IMG/VR virus record: IMGVR_UViG_3300020171_000005
Coordinates: 1-64,000 of that record
Length of the DNA stretch: 64,000 bases
From: a virus
Direction: 5' to 3' (one strand)
This document shows, piece after piece, positions 31,730 through 40,768 of the stretch (within the stretch, counting starts at the first letter, position 1; each line of letters starts with the position of its first letter). The notes beneath the pieces are model-generated. The model was not told the origin of the DNA. It saw only the letters and a program-made list of their open reading frames with translations, and did not search any database. Both the position numbers and the translations under genes were made by a program.

Positions 31730-31921
31730 TTATCGCCTCCTGTTCCTCCTCACTAAAGCCCAACCAAACAGAGGCCCCCCGACTCCAAACAACCCAGCAG
31801 TTAACTTCATTATCAGAAAGTAGGTGGGCTCATTAGTGGCAATTTCCATGGCCACGGCAAAGAGTATCCCCACCACACCGGCTGACATTACTGCTATGCT
31901 TGTGGCTAGTAGCTTATTCAC
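31730..31921 (-). CDS. Two-TM membrane protein
   Basis: 63 residues; two hydrophobic segments (about 5-25 and 33-55) and a basic end RRNRRR. Size and topology fit a class II holin-like protein, but no lysin is adjacent. Overlaps the upstream gene by 4 bases. Confidence 0.6.
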   Translation of the reverse strand: MNKLLATSIAVMSAGVVGILFAVAMEIATNEPTYFLIMKLTAGLFGVGGPLFGWALVRRNRRR

Positions 31922-32214
31922 TGGGTGTCTCCTTTCTTCAGGCTGGATCTGATAGCCCCCGATATCCTGTTGCCAAGCACGTCAAAACCGGCACCCCCCA
32001 GGAATGAGTAAAGGATATCCAGGGGTGCCAGGTGATTGCTGTAGTTAAAAGCTATGGCAAACCCCACGGCAGCGATAACCGCGCGGATGATGCTGCTGGC
32101 GAACTTTCTAGGGACGAAGGTCTCATTGGAGTCCACCCAGCCGAGCGTGGCGGCTACCAGACCCCCCATTAAGGCCGAAACCGCAATCCAGATGATGTTC
32201 ATTATAAGACACAT
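31918..32214 (-). CDS. Membrane protein, holin-like
   Basis: 98 residues; three hydrophobic segments (about 5-25, 42-60, 68-85) and a charged end. TAATG overlap with the upstream gene, and GGAG lies in that gene's last codons. Role in lysis or virion membrane not decidable. Confidence 0.6.
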   Translation of the reverse strand: MCLIMNIIWIAVSALMGGLVAATLGWVDSNETFVPRKFASSIIRAVIAAVGFAIAFNYSNHLAPLDILYSFLGGAGFDVLGNRISGAIRSSLKKGDTQ

Positions 32215-32411
32215 TATTTCTCCAATGCAGCTACTTTAGCTTTGAGTTCATTCTGTATTGCCTTGAGTTCGTCTATTTCAGTTAGGATGTTTCTAGGTAT
32301 CGAAGCCTTCACATCTTCTCTAGATATACCTAGTTTAGCTAACTCTTCAGCAGTTACGTTTTCGCTGTCGACTTCAACTATTCCGTTAGGAGTATGAAAC
32401 TGTACTATCAT
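32214..32411 (-). CDS. Small coiled-coil protein
   Basis: 65 residues from the ATG at 32411 (GGAGGACAGC upstream; overlaps the fibre-tip gene by 4 bases). C-terminal 30 residues form a coiled coil (LTEIDELKAIQNELKAKVAA). May chaperone or join the fibre. Confidence 0.55.
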   Translation of the reverse strand: MIVQFHTPNGIVEVDSENVTAEELAKLGISREDVKASIPRNILTEIDELKAIQNELKAKVAALEK

Positions 32412-33007
32412 GCTGTCCTCCAAAACGCATATTCCTGTAAGTCGCACTGCCATTTAGTAGATGAGGCATGCTTACCATCACAAACAACCCTAACAACTAC
32501 CATCGCCGGAGCAGCTACAACAATCCCTGGAATATTGAGAACATTATTAAAAGCAGTCGCTGCCGCATAGGTGTCAATTGACCCTTCTTCCGTACCATCC
32601 ACATAAACGTCTACAATACCACCAGCAACAGTTTTTGTGAATAGCAACCTCAAGGTATATGTACCTGCCGCTAAACCAACCAAGTAATTAACCTCGTCGG
32701 CATTGGCTCCGGTGCTATTCCGTAGAAAACCGCCGCCAGCACACATGTCGTTAATATGCGACCATGTTCCTTGAATAATGGCACTGTACATGTCTGGCAA
32801 TACCGTAATATGACCACCACCACCAGCAGGCACATCTATCTCAGTCGGGTCAGCACCAGCACCAGCACCCAAGAGGAGCTTGGCAGCAGTCCATTCATAA
32901 AAGCCTTTACCAAGACGGTCTTCTTCAGTAGGCTTATTAGCAACACCTTTCCAAAGCCTATCAGTAGTCAGTTTTGTGCTTCTATATTCTAGTCCTTCTA
33001 ATCCCAT
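32408..33007 (-). CDS. Putative fibre tip/beta-sandwich protein
   Basis: 199 residues; beta-rich with Gly patches (AGGGGHITVLPDMYSAI) and a C1q/jelly-roll-like middle (AGTYTLRLLFTKTVAGGIVDV). Directly downstream of the repetitive fibre gene (adjacent codons), suggesting a receptor-binding tip or fibre partner. Confidence 0.55.
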   Translation of the reverse strand: MGLEGLEYRSTKLTTDRLWKGVANKPTEEDRLGKGFYEWTAAKLLLGAGAGADPTEIDVPAGGGGHITVLPDMYSAIIQGTWSHINDMCAGGGFLRNSTGANADEVNYLVGLAAGTYTLRLLFTKTVAGGIVDVYVDGTEEGSIDTYAAATAFNNVLNIPGIVVAAPAMVVVRVVCDGKHASSTKWQCDLQEYAFWRTA

Positions 33008-34858
33008 TTACGGCCCCCACGTGAGCGTTAGTACGCCCCTGCTTCGATACGTTATGGTTACCTGGTCGATTTGGTCATTCGCCCCATCATTGGTAAACTG
33101 GAGATAGGCATTAAAGGGTATGCCGAAAGGCTTTAATAACCCACCCTCGGTATCCGCAGCCGCATAGATTATAACATCTCTCCTGTCAGCAGCGGCTGGA
33201 GCAGCCACAGCGTCGGCAGCTGGTACATAAGTGGCAAGTGTCCAGTCATGTCCTATCAGTCCACTGATGGTGATGCTCAATATCTCGGCGCCGTTTGTCC
33301 CGCTATCTATGTGAAGCCACTCGGTAGCAGCGGCAAGGATTGCTTGCACACCAGACTGAATTACCCTTATCTGGGAGTCAAGAAGAATATTATCAGTGGT
33401 TAGAGGAAGATTGGCAGCGGCCAGCTCATCCAGATATCCACCTCTAGCTGCGGTATAAGCTGCTAGGGCTGTAGCCAGAGCATTTGTCCAGGTAGCATTA
33501 GTTAATGCCGTAGCTCCTGGTGCTCTGCTGCTTATAGCGGCGTCCAGAAATGCAGCCCTGGCAGCCGTCAGCTTATTGTGAAGAGTAGTCGCTCCTTCAA
33601 TAGCGCCGATAGCAGCCTTTAAGGTATCGACGTCGGCTGGGACATTGCCAGCATCGAGTTCCCCAAGTCGGGCAGCGGTGCAGACAGAAGCCAGTGCTAC
33701 TGCCGCAGTGAGGTATCCCGCTTTGGCATCAGTCCATGTGGCATTTGAAAGGGCAGTTGCAGCAGCAGCTCTACTAGATATAGCCACATCTAGGAAAGCC
33801 GCTTTGGCGGCGGTATAGTTTCCGAGGGCCGTAGCCAGAGCAGCCGTCCATGAGGCTGCCAAGGCGGCACCATCAGTACCTCTCATCGCTGCTCCAGCTA
33901 GTCCTTCAACCTCAGCCTTGATTGCTGCTAAGCCATTGACAGCATCGTCAATCAAATCAACATAAGCGATAATATTGGCAAGGTCAGTAGGTATATTCCC
34001 CGCATCCAGCTCTGCCAGCCTGAGGGCTGTAATCTGGTCCAAGAGAGCCGCCCTGGCAGCGGTGACTTGTAAGAGCCCAGCCTGGTTAATATTGTCCAGG
34101 TAGCCAGCCCTAGCGGCGGTATAGTTTCCGAGGGCCGTGGCAAGGGCAGCCGTCCAACTTGCTGCAAGGGCGACAGCACCGGCAGAGAGGTTGTCAAGGT
34201 AGCCAATTCTGGCAGCACTGAGTGTTGAGATATTTGGAACTGTAGATAAGTTGGCGTTATTGATATTGTTCAAGTAACCAGCTCTAGCAGCAGTTAGTTC
34301 CCCAGCGCCACCGGCAGCTATGAGGGATAAGCGGTCTATGAGAAGCCCCCTGGCAGCTGTTATTTGGTCAAGGAGGGCTGCCCTGGCCGCAGTAACCTGT
34401 AATAGGCCAACTTGGTTGATGTTGTCGAGATAACCTACTCTAGCCACAGTGAGCTCACCAGCACCACCAGCAGCCAAAAGCGTTAATCTATCAATATAAC
34501 CAAGGCGGGCGGCTGTGATATTGATTAGCTGAGCATTATTGATGTTGTCCAGATAACCGATTCTGGCAGCGGTAAGTGTAGACAGGTTAGGGATATTCAG
34601 CAATTGAGCATTGCCGATGTTATCTAGATAGCCTGCTCTGGCAGCGGTAACCTGAAGAAGCCCCGCCTGGTTAATATTATCAAGGTAGCCTATTCTAGCT
34701 GCGGATAAAGTAGACAGGTTAGGCACAACAAGCAGCTGGGCATTATTGATGTTGTCTAAGTAACCTGCACGAGCCGCCGTGAGCTTATCAGCCAACGAGG
34801 TTGCTCCCTGATAGCCCAGATAATTCTTTAAGAGTTGTAGCCAGTTAGTATTGCCCAC
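33008..34858 (-). CDS. Repetitive tail-fibre-like protein
   Basis: 616 residues. About residues 15-480 consist of some 18 imperfect copies of a unit around TAARAGYLDNINNAQLL (Thr-Ala-Ala-Arg/Lys, aromatic or Leu, Leu-Asp). Such TAARxxxLDN repeats are known in phage tail fibres and would form a trimeric rod. The last 110 residues are a beta domain (EWLHIDSGTNGAEILSITIS). Repeats are similar at DNA level, so copy number may vary. Confidence 0.75.
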   Translation of the reverse strand: MGNTNWLQLLKNYLGYQGATSLADKLTAARAGYLDNINNAQLLVVPNLSTLSAARIGYLDNINQAGLLQVTAARAGYLDNIGNAQLLNIPNLSTLTAARIGYLDNINNAQLINITAARLGYIDRLTLLAAGGAGELTVARVGYLDNINQVGLLQVTAARAALLDQITAARGLLIDRLSLIAAGGAGELTAARAGYLNNINNANLSTVPNISTLSAARIGYLDNLSAGAVALAASWTAALATALGNYTAARAGYLDNINQAGLLQVTAARAALLDQITALRLAELDAGNIPTDLANIIAYVDLIDDAVNGLAAIKAEVEGLAGAAMRGTDGAALAASWTAALATALGNYTAAKAAFLDVAISSRAAAATALSNATWTDAKAGYLTAAVALASVCTAARLGELDAGNVPADVDTLKAAIGAIEGATTLHNKLTAARAAFLDAAISSRAPGATALTNATWTNALATALAAYTAARGGYLDELAAANLPLTTDNILLDSQIRVIQSGVQAILAAATEWLHIDSGTNGAEILSITISGLIGHDWTLATYVPAADAVAAPAAADRRDVIIYAAADTEGGLLKPFGIPFNAYLQFTNDGANDQIDQVTITYRSRGVLTLTWGP

Positions 34859-35080
34859 TTATTCCCCTTTAAAGTTCAGATAGGCGATTATTCCCTTTCT
34901 TTCTGCTATAGCAAGAAGGAGCAGCTCTCTGTCGTTTGCGAGACTGGCTCTCTTTGCCCACTCCAATTCGACAGCTTGAAGTTGCATGGTTAATTCCTTT
35001 ATTTCCGCCAGGTATTTCTCTCTATCGGTAATCGGCGTCTCAACTGGTTCTTCCCTAACCTCAGCCCCTTTTTTAGCCAT
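34859..35080 (-). CDS. Small coiled-coil protein
   Basis: 73 residues; charged start, then KYLAEIKELTMQLQAVELEW helix. Precedes the fibre gene without a gap. Possibly a fibre assembly partner. Confidence 0.55.
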   Translation of the reverse strand: MAKKGAEVREEPVETPITDREKYLAEIKELTMQLQAVELEWAKRASLANDRELLLLAIAERKGIIAYLNFKGE

Positions 35081-35091
35081 TTAAATCCTCC

Positions 35092-35205
35092 CTAATCATA
35101 TTCGTGTTGACTGATGAGAAAATCAAGAGTCGCATTATTGCTCGCATTTTTATCTCTTGCCCAGCTCCGCCATCGTTTCTCCTTTATCTCCTTAAATCTG
35201 CTCAT
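35092..35205 (-). CDS. 37-residue basic peptide
   Basis: Begins MSRFKEIKEKRWRSWARDK and ends SQHEYD. Starts inside the previous gene (14-base overlap) and ends 12 bases before the next ATG, filling the gap exactly as a translated gene would. Confidence 0.5.
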   Translation of the reverse strand: MSRFKEIKEKRWRSWARDKNASNNATLDFLISQHEYD

Positions 35206-35632
35206 ATTCATGATAGAATACTTTAACTTTGCAGCTACCATCACCTACGCTGTCCATCATCTTTGCCCTGATTCTAGAGCCAGCTGATAGTAATTCCGTT
35301 TGTAGTGGAAAGGTAAATGACCTCTCCAAGACACTAGCTCGTGAGAAGCCTACTCTGCATATTTCCACATCGGTAGCTCCAGCATAAAACACAATTTCAT
35401 ATTCAGCGTTAATACTTGGCTCTGCAATATCTACCCAGTGAAGGTCAAAAACATGGTCGACAAATCCATCGGCAAGTATATCATTGCTGAAGTCACCTAA
35501 AGCCCAAGAACCAGCACCAGAGGTGACTGTTACTGCTACTGCTCCAGTGGGCGCAATCTTCTGAGGAGAGTGTATGTGCTCGTTGACTACTCTCATTAGT
35601 CTGTCCCAATTGTATTTTAGAGGATAAACCAT
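35192..35632 (-). CDS. Beta-sandwich virion-like protein
   Basis: 146 residues; NEHIHSPQKIAPTGAVAVTV then repeated strands (EYEIVFYAGATDVEICRVGF, SRIRAKMMDS). Reads as a capsid- or tail-decoration domain. No family named. Confidence 0.55.
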   Translation of the reverse strand: MVYPLKYNWDRLMRVVNEHIHSPQKIAPTGAVAVTVTSGAGSWALGDFSNDILADGFVDHVFDLHWVDIAEPSINAEYEIVFYAGATDVEICRVGFSRASVLERSFTFPLQTELLSAGSRIRAKMMDSVGDGSCKVKVFYHEYEQI

Positions 35633-35640
35633 CTATCTCC

Positions 35641-36390
35641 TCATACATTAGTCTTGCCATGTGAATATTGTCCATCTAAAGTATACGGACCGGCAGCACT
35701 CCCCGTGGCGCTGACTCGTATGGAATCTCCAGCTACATATGGGACACCGAACATATCCATGAGGGAGTGATACGTCCCGAAGTTGGCATTAGTAATAACA
35801 AAGGTATCCACAGCCGTTTCCACGCCATTGATAAGAGTGTAGAGTGTGATAGTAACGGTGTTAGCGGCGGTCGGATCTTCGCACTTTACCCTCAAGTCTC
35901 TCAGTATGTAACGAGTATCCGCAACGTTGAGAGTAACGATAAATGTCTCAGCAGCAACAATCTCCTCGGTGAACCCTGCGTCAGCCTGCTCGTGGAAGAT
36001 ACCGGTAGCTCCCTCAATATCAGCAACCAGAGCGATGACAAGTGCTGTCAGAGCAGCCACCTCAGCGGGGACGAATCTGAAGGTGACTATCTTATAGGCA
36101 ACTCCGGCCGGTATAGCAGCAGCCACTCCCTTATAAGCCCCTGCGTATGTCACCTCACCGGTTACGTTATTGAAGGCCGTAATATCCTGGGAGTCCACAT
36201 TAAGCGGCTGTCCAGGATAAAGAACCATCAACATACTGACAAAGCTATTTGGCCCTGCTCCTATCAAGCCAGCATCTATTATCGAAGTTCCAGCTGCTGC
36301 TCCGGCAAAGGTAGTTACCCCTTCAGCGGCTATCGTAGCCTGGAAAAGTGAAAGCCATTCATCCAATGGTGGCCTTTTACTCATTACCAT
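35641..36390 (-). CDS. Virion-like protein
   Basis: 249 residues. N-terminal segment (TTFAGAAAGTSIIDAGLIGA), a short helical hinge (EVAALTALVIALVADIEGAT) and a C-terminal beta domain (YILRDLRVKCEDPTAANTVT). Same hinge-plus-sandwich design as its neighbours. AGGT lies six bases before the ATG. Confidence 0.55.
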   Translation of the reverse strand: MVMSKRPPLDEWLSLFQATIAAEGVTTFAGAAAGTSIIDAGLIGAGPNSFVSMLMVLYPGQPLNVDSQDITAFNNVTGEVTYAGAYKGVAAAIPAGVAYKIVTFRFVPAEVAALTALVIALVADIEGATGIFHEQADAGFTEEIVAAETFIVTLNVADTRYILRDLRVKCEDPTAANTVTITLYTLINGVETAVDTFVITNANFGTYHSLMDMFGVPYVAGDSIRVSATGSAAGPYTLDGQYSHGKTNV

Positions 36391-36399
36391 TATATTACC

Positions 36400-37083
36400 T
36401 CACATCTGATAAGTGAATGCTGCAATGACAAAGGTAACTGGCCTTGCAGGATCCAAGTTCTCTATGAGTACCTTAAGGTTTCTGGGGTCAGATAAGTATG
36501 GTCTGGTCTGCCTAATAAAGGTCCCAGCTACAAAAGCTGGTGACCAAACATCAAAGTCCTCAGAGTCGTAACCAGCCCCATTGATGTAATAGATATCCCC
36601 GGTATTCCACACATTAGCAATTCCACCACCTAGAGCTGCGGTAACTGTGTTTATGGTATTGGCGGTGATAGGTGCAGTACTACCATCTGTGGAGTTAACT
36701 ACTGTCAGGTCTTCTAAGCCATCGGGGATAGGAAAGTGGTTATTAACATCGGTAAGTACCGCTACCCCCATCCCACCTGTATGAGTACCACCAGTGCTGT
36801 CACCATAGGATGAAATCACATGAACTCTGATGCCAGCAGTAGCTATTGCATCATACATAACTTCTATGGTGAGGCATAGCTGTTTTGGGCAATCACTGAG
36901 ATCCAACGCCACGCAATCATATAATCTAGTAGTAACTCCCGCCAAGATAGTCGCTTGGTCAAGTACCCCAGCAGAGCCCTTACCACCTGCTGTCTCGGTT
37001 ACTGGCAGCGGGTTTAGAGCACTTATATCGGCGCCGCCACCGAAGACGGCTCTTAATACTCTTTGGAACACTGATTCTAGCAC
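36400..37083 (-). CDS. Virion-like beta protein
   Basis: 227 residues; amphipathic N-terminal helix (LESVFQRVLRAVFGGG), then a long beta-rich body ending VTFVIAAFTYQM. Overlaps the upstream gene by 1 base. Function unknown. Confidence 0.55.
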   Translation of the reverse strand: MLESVFQRVLRAVFGGGADISALNPLPVTETAGGKGSAGVLDQATILAGVTTRLYDCVALDLSDCPKQLCLTIEVMYDAIATAGIRVHVISSYGDSTGGTHTGGMGVAVLTDVNNHFPIPDGLEDLTVVNSTDGSTAPITANTINTVTAALGGGIANVWNTGDIYYINGAGYDSEDFDVWSPAFVAGTFIRQTRPYLSDPRNLKVLIENLDPARPVTFVIAAFTYQM

Positions 37084-37403
37084 TACATCTCCCTTAACTT
37101 ATCTGCATATTTTTGGAGGCGTCCTGGTACCACAGACGTAAAAACACTCATAAATGGTAAAATAAACCAGTGGTAATTGACTAATGCCTGCGCTAGCTCC
37201 CTGAAGTATTTGGCATCTGATTCCAGCCAGCCAGCTACTTTAAGCTGAATCTCCATATCGTCGCCACCTTCTAGCCAATTATAAACCCTATCGCGTTCAC
37301 TGATTAAGATGAATCCCTCCCCATTGAAGTAATTAGCATCAGCCCTGATTATATCGTCGACCAGTTTACTTACTCTCAACATTCCCCCCAAGCGGATATA
37401 CAA
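37083..37403 (-). CDS. Helical hypothetical protein
   Basis: 106 residues if the TTG at 37403 is used (GGAG upstream), or 99 from the ATG at 37382, whose G-run is too close to act as a ribosome-binding site. Helical, with a hydrophobic stretch HWFILPFMSVFTSVV that could bind membrane or pack in the particle. Confidence 0.5.
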   Translation of the reverse strand: MYIRLGGMLRVSKLVDDIIRADANYFNGEGFILISERDRVYNWLEGGDDMEIQLKVAGWLESDAKYFRELAQALVNYHWFILPFMSVFTSVVPGRLQKYADKLREM

Positions 37404-38049
37404 TAAATAATTCTCCGCATTTCGGGCACATTATAGTCGTTGCCTCACTTGGAACATCAAACTCATGACCACACCACTTACATTTCACGGTTTTTGTTGG
37501 AGGCAGAGGCGGAGTGCCTACGGCTTCTAATATCATGTATGCTCCCACTTGACCTTCCATATTAGCCCCGCCAAGGTTAGTTACTTGAAGGTCAAAATCA
37601 AAGGAAACCGACCCTGTAGGGTCAAAAGTGGCACTTGAAAACTGAACAACCTCCGGCACATAAAATGGTGTCCCACCTGCTAGTTTTGCTAAACACAGAT
37701 GGCGCCATACTCCAGGGACAGGTGGTATTCGTAGTAATAACCAAACCTCTACGTCCTGGTCACAGGCAATCCCAATAGAAATCATGGTTAATGTATAGCC
37801 TACAGGTGTTGAGTATGGTAAATCTATAGCAGTTACGCCATTAACACAATGCACCATAGCTCCTGCAGCAAGGGGGGCTTTGAACCATGAGAAGACAGAG
37901 GCGACACCGCTAAATGATACCAGGAAGGCAAGTAATGTCTGGTTATACTTGAGAGAGTATCCTGGTCTAATTTCGCCAGAAGAAAGCTCATCTGTGTAAT
38001 CAGGCTTACCGATGCCTCTTACTGGAGCATTCCCTTGAACTATTCTCAT
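37366..38049 (-). CDS. Virion-like protein with C-terminal zinc ribbon
   Basis: 227 residues. A beta-sandwich body (about 25-185) followed by a classical zinc ribbon: CKWCGHEF and CPKCGELF near residues 193-213. A zinc ribbon on the end of a structural-looking protein is unusual. Overlaps the upstream gene by 4 bases. Confidence 0.6.
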   Translation of the reverse strand: MRIVQGNAPVRGIGKPDYTDELSSGEIRPGYSLKYNQTLLAFLVSFSGVASVFSWFKAPLAAGAMVHCVNGVTAIDLPYSTPVGYTLTMISIGIACDQDVEVWLLLRIPPVPGVWRHLCLAKLAGGTPFYVPEVVQFSSATFDPTGSVSFDFDLQVTNLGGANMEGQVGAYMILEAVGTPPLPPTKTVKCKWCGHEFDVPSEATTIMCPKCGELFIVYPLGGNVESK

Positions 38050-38564
38050 ACTGCTGCTCCCTCAAGCGCTATTGTCACGGTTATCGCATGCGTGAACCCA
38101 CCATCAGTGTTTACCATCTCTACCCATATCTCCTCGTGGTCCTCTACTCGTTCATTGAAGGGGTACGTCGGGGTAGCATTATTGAGTGATAAGAAATTCT
38201 CATTTGGGCAAAACTGCTTAACGCCATGCCCTACTCTAACGTCCACAAGGGCATTACATCCATTCGGCCAATGCGGAGTTATAGACTTAATATACCCAGC
38301 AAATGGAGCATTCTCCGTCAGCATAGCCCGTGAGCCTACTGCTGGGGGTATCGCTAGGTTAAAGACAAATGGTATCTGCTCAATCTGTACAGGCATAACT
38401 ACCCCTCCTAGGCTCTCAATTGCACTTCCTAGACTGCTGACCCTCTCAGCAAGGGCAACTATCCTAGGACCAAGAAAGTCAAGTCGGTTGTCTATCGAGG
38501 TAAACGGTTCTGGGACCCGCTCTCTCTTCGAGATACTTTTGACAAAATCCTCGTATTCTCCCAT
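38046..38564 (-). CDS. Virion-like protein
   Basis: 172 residues; charged coiled N-terminus (1-55), then a beta domain with GCNALVDVRVGHGVKQFCPN. The coil plus sandwich fits a fibre or decoration subunit. Confidence 0.55.
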   Translation of the reverse strand: MGEYEDFVKSISKRERVPEPFTSIDNRLDFLGPRIVALAERVSSLGSAIESLGGVVMPVQIEQIPFVFNLAIPPAVGSRAMLTENAPFAGYIKSITPHWPNGCNALVDVRVGHGVKQFCPNENFLSLNNATPTYPFNERVEDHEEIWVEMVNTDGGFTHAITVTIALEGAAV

Positions 38565-38588
38565 TTCCTACCCTCTATCTTATTAACA

Positions 38589-38615
38589 GGGGGAGAGGTA
38601 CTATTTAACTCCCCC
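38589..38615 (-). terminator. G-rich hairpin, possible terminator
   Basis: GGGGGAG/CTCCCCC 7-bp stem with a 13-nt loop in the gap between two structural genes; only a weak T-rich stretch follows, so termination may be partial or it may protect mRNA. Confidence 0.4.
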
Positions 38616-38656
38616 TCCCCCTAAGGGTTACTTCTTCACCAGGTTACCGTTTAAGC

Positions 38657-39496
38657 CTAGTCCACAGGCTCAAGATCCACAGTGACACATAATCCCGCAA
38701 GGGTACCAAGATTACCATCCACCGGGTCAAGGGCTATCCTGTCACCTACTTCGAGTATCTGGGCCCCGGTAGCAACTATTGTACCATCCTGCACGGTCTC
38801 AGCAACTCCATTACCGTCAAAACCGCCTCCGGCGTTGTCCGTTAGCAGGTTGTCTCCCGTTCCTGGTACCTCTATGCCTTGAAGTCTCTCAACTTGGATC
38901 ATGCCGAGTGCATCAGCTGTTGCGGTAGTAAAGACACATCTGGCGGCAACTACCTGGCATCGCTTAGTGGCAGTGAAGAACTTGTCGTGCATCGCCGCTG
39001 TCTGGGGTTGAGCTCCATATAGTATCGCCGTAACGATTACCCGTTCAGTCTCCGCTACTGCTAACCTTGCCCTTATGGGGACCAGCTCCTCCAGCTCTAT
39101 GGTTACCTGGACGTTCCTGAGAGCCGCGGGGTTTCCTGTATCCAGTAGACAGATGCGGTCTCCAGCACCCAGGGTCCTGTTGACAACGGTAATACCAGTA
39201 ATGCTACCGTACTGGGGAGTTTCTGCCGCCAGCTGCATGTTAAAGGCCGCTGCAAGCAGAGCATCACCCGCTCCTGGGGCTTCAGCTGGTTCCAGCTTCT
39301 CTGCAGTAAGTGTACAGGCAGCCCCGGCAGCAACGGTATAGACTACCTCCATCCCGACAAAGATATAGCGGTTGGCTGCAGGACAGATGAAGATAACTCC
39401 GTAGTTAGCTGCCGTCCCCGCTATGGCATCTGGAAGGTGGATTGGGAGTAAAAGCCTCCGGGTTTCGTACATTGCAGTTTTATTTCTCAGTGTCAT
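38657..39496 (-). CDS. Two-domain beta protein (decoration-like)
   Basis: 279 residues in two related halves, about 10-135 and 145-279. Each has the order EKLEPAEAPGAGDALL or ERLQGIEVPGTGDNLL, then LGAGDRICLLDTG or EVGDRIALDPVDG, then a final strand ending VTIELEEL or VTVDLEPV. The neighbour at 39498 is a single copy of the same domain. Likely surface decoration or fibre protein; not a known family to me. Confidence 0.65.
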   Translation of the reverse strand: MTLRNKTAMYETRRLLLPIHLPDAIAGTAANYGVIFICPAANRYIFVGMEVVYTVAAGAACTLTAEKLEPAEAPGAGDALLAAAFNMQLAAETPQYGSITGITVVNRTLGAGDRICLLDTGNPAALRNVQVTIELEELVPIRARLAVAETERVIVTAILYGAQPQTAAMHDKFFTATKRCQVVAARCVFTTATADALGMIQVERLQGIEVPGTGDNLLTDNAGGGFDGNGVAETVQDGTIVATGAQILEVGDRIALDPVDGNLGTLAGLCVTVDLEPVD

Positions 39497-39497
39497 G

Positions 39498-39902
39498 CTA
39501 TACCTCCACCAGTTCTACAGTAACACAGACTCCAACCAAAGCGACTAAGCCCACGACATTATCAATCAGGTTAAGCCTGTCCCCAACCGCCAACACCATC
39601 ACTGCCCCTCCAGTTATCGCCGGAAACAGGGGAGTATTGTTTGCTGACGTTAGGAGTGTTTCTGCTGCCAGCGCGTCACCAGCTCCTGATACCTCAACTC
39701 CCTGGAGGCGCTCAAGAATCACCCCTGCTCCTGCGCTAGTGCTTAGGGTTTCGTGGGACTCAGAGACTGATAGCACCTCACATGTGCGGTCAGCAACGTA
39801 GATCTTACCCCAGTTAACGGCAGCCTGAGCCTGAGTTCCCGGAAGGATAGCCACGACACAGAAGCGCCTGGCGGCCCCATAAGTACTTCTCTTACTTCTC
39901 AT
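39498..39902 (-). CDS. Single-domain homologue of the two-domain beta protein
   Basis: 134 residues with ERLQGVEVSGAGDALAAETL, LAVGDRLNLIDNV and CVTVELVEV, matching both halves of the downstream protein. The two genes are 1 base apart, so the domain exists in three tandem copies. Confidence 0.65.
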   Translation of the reverse strand: MRSKRSTYGAARRFCVVAILPGTQAQAAVNWGKIYVADRTCEVLSVSESHETLSTSAGAGVILERLQGVEVSGAGDALAAETLLTSANNTPLFPAITGGAVMVLAVGDRLNLIDNVVGLVALVGVCVTVELVEV

Positions 39903-39930
39903 GCTCTACCTCCTCGCTTATTCATTCGGC

Positions 39931-40659
39931 CTACCTGTTCTGCCAGACCTTGACATAGTCAACGGTCAGTAACCGGATATTGGCAGCCTTATTACGAAGA
40001 ATTATCCAGGGGGTCAGGGGGTCGGCTGGGGTTATAGCGAGCAGGTGTGTGGCTAACAGAACCCCGTTTACATAGTAGTATGCGTTCCCAAGCGCATCCA
40101 ATTGGACCCTGAGGACATAGAAAGTCCCACCTACAGGGAGAATCCCCAGGTCAGTAGCCGCAGGCGCTACGGTGTTTATCACGTTGACAGCGGTGAAATT
40201 GGGGAAGTTGGCGGCGCTATCAAGTGGGTCGAAACCGATTATCACTGCATCGGCGGAGACGGGAGTTGGGAGAGCAGCTCCGGTTAGGTTGTAGTCATCG
40301 AATGCCGAACCCTGTGCTTCTGTCAGGGAATCATTGAAGCCCAGCTCAATGGTACAACCGGTGGCGACATTCAGGTTTAACCTAGCTTCAATACCGCAGG
40401 CTCGGTTCGCGGTCCAGTTTAGCCCGTGTGCCAGCGTAGCCCAGTCGTCATTAACTGCAGTGGTGGTGTGGACGACAGTTCCATTTGGGGCAGCTGCAAT
40501 GGCGATGGTACAACCGGCATCAACATCAACAGCCCATTCATCCTTAAGGATATCACCAAGGAAGTCGTCCTTCAGGAATTGGGTACGCTGCAGAGAGGGC
40601 TCCCAGTCACCTAATTGCCAGATTCTTGAGCCAGCAATAAAGCCTATCTTTTTTGTCAT
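39931..40659 (-). CDS. Lectin/concanavalin-like beta protein
   Basis: 242 residues. From residue 30 the pattern DFLGDILKDEWAVDVDAGCT, CGIEARLNLNVATGCTIELG, YVLRVQLDALGNAYYYVNG and IILRNKAANIRLLTVDYVKV is that of a concanavalin-type jelly roll. Could bind sugars on the host or decorate the capsid. Confidence 0.6.
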   Translation of the reverse strand: MTKKIGFIAGSRIWQLGDWEPSLQRTQFLKDDFLGDILKDEWAVDVDAGCTIAIAAAPNGTVVHTTTAVNDDWATLAHGLNWTANRACGIEARLNLNVATGCTIELGFNDSLTEAQGSAFDDYNLTGAALPTPVSADAVIIGFDPLDSAANFPNFTAVNVINTVAPAATDLGILPVGGTFYVLRVQLDALGNAYYYVNGVLLATHLLAITPADPLTPWIILRNKAANIRLLTVDYVKVWQNR

Positions 40660-40768
40660 GTTTCTCCCTTTGAACTACTTCCCCCTATTCAGGAGCATTT
40701 TAACTTCAGGGTAGTTCTCCTTACTACAGGTAACATATAAGATTTATGCTACCCGAACCTTATTCACT

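Noticed and set aside
31730-32214. Holin pair of a lysis cassette
   Set aside because: Topology fits, but no endolysin or spanin is recognisable next to it, so only membrane proteins are called.
33008-34858. CRISPR array or DNA tandem repeat
   Set aside because: The repetition follows codons in an open frame of 616 residues with synonymous variation; there are no unique spacers of uniform length.
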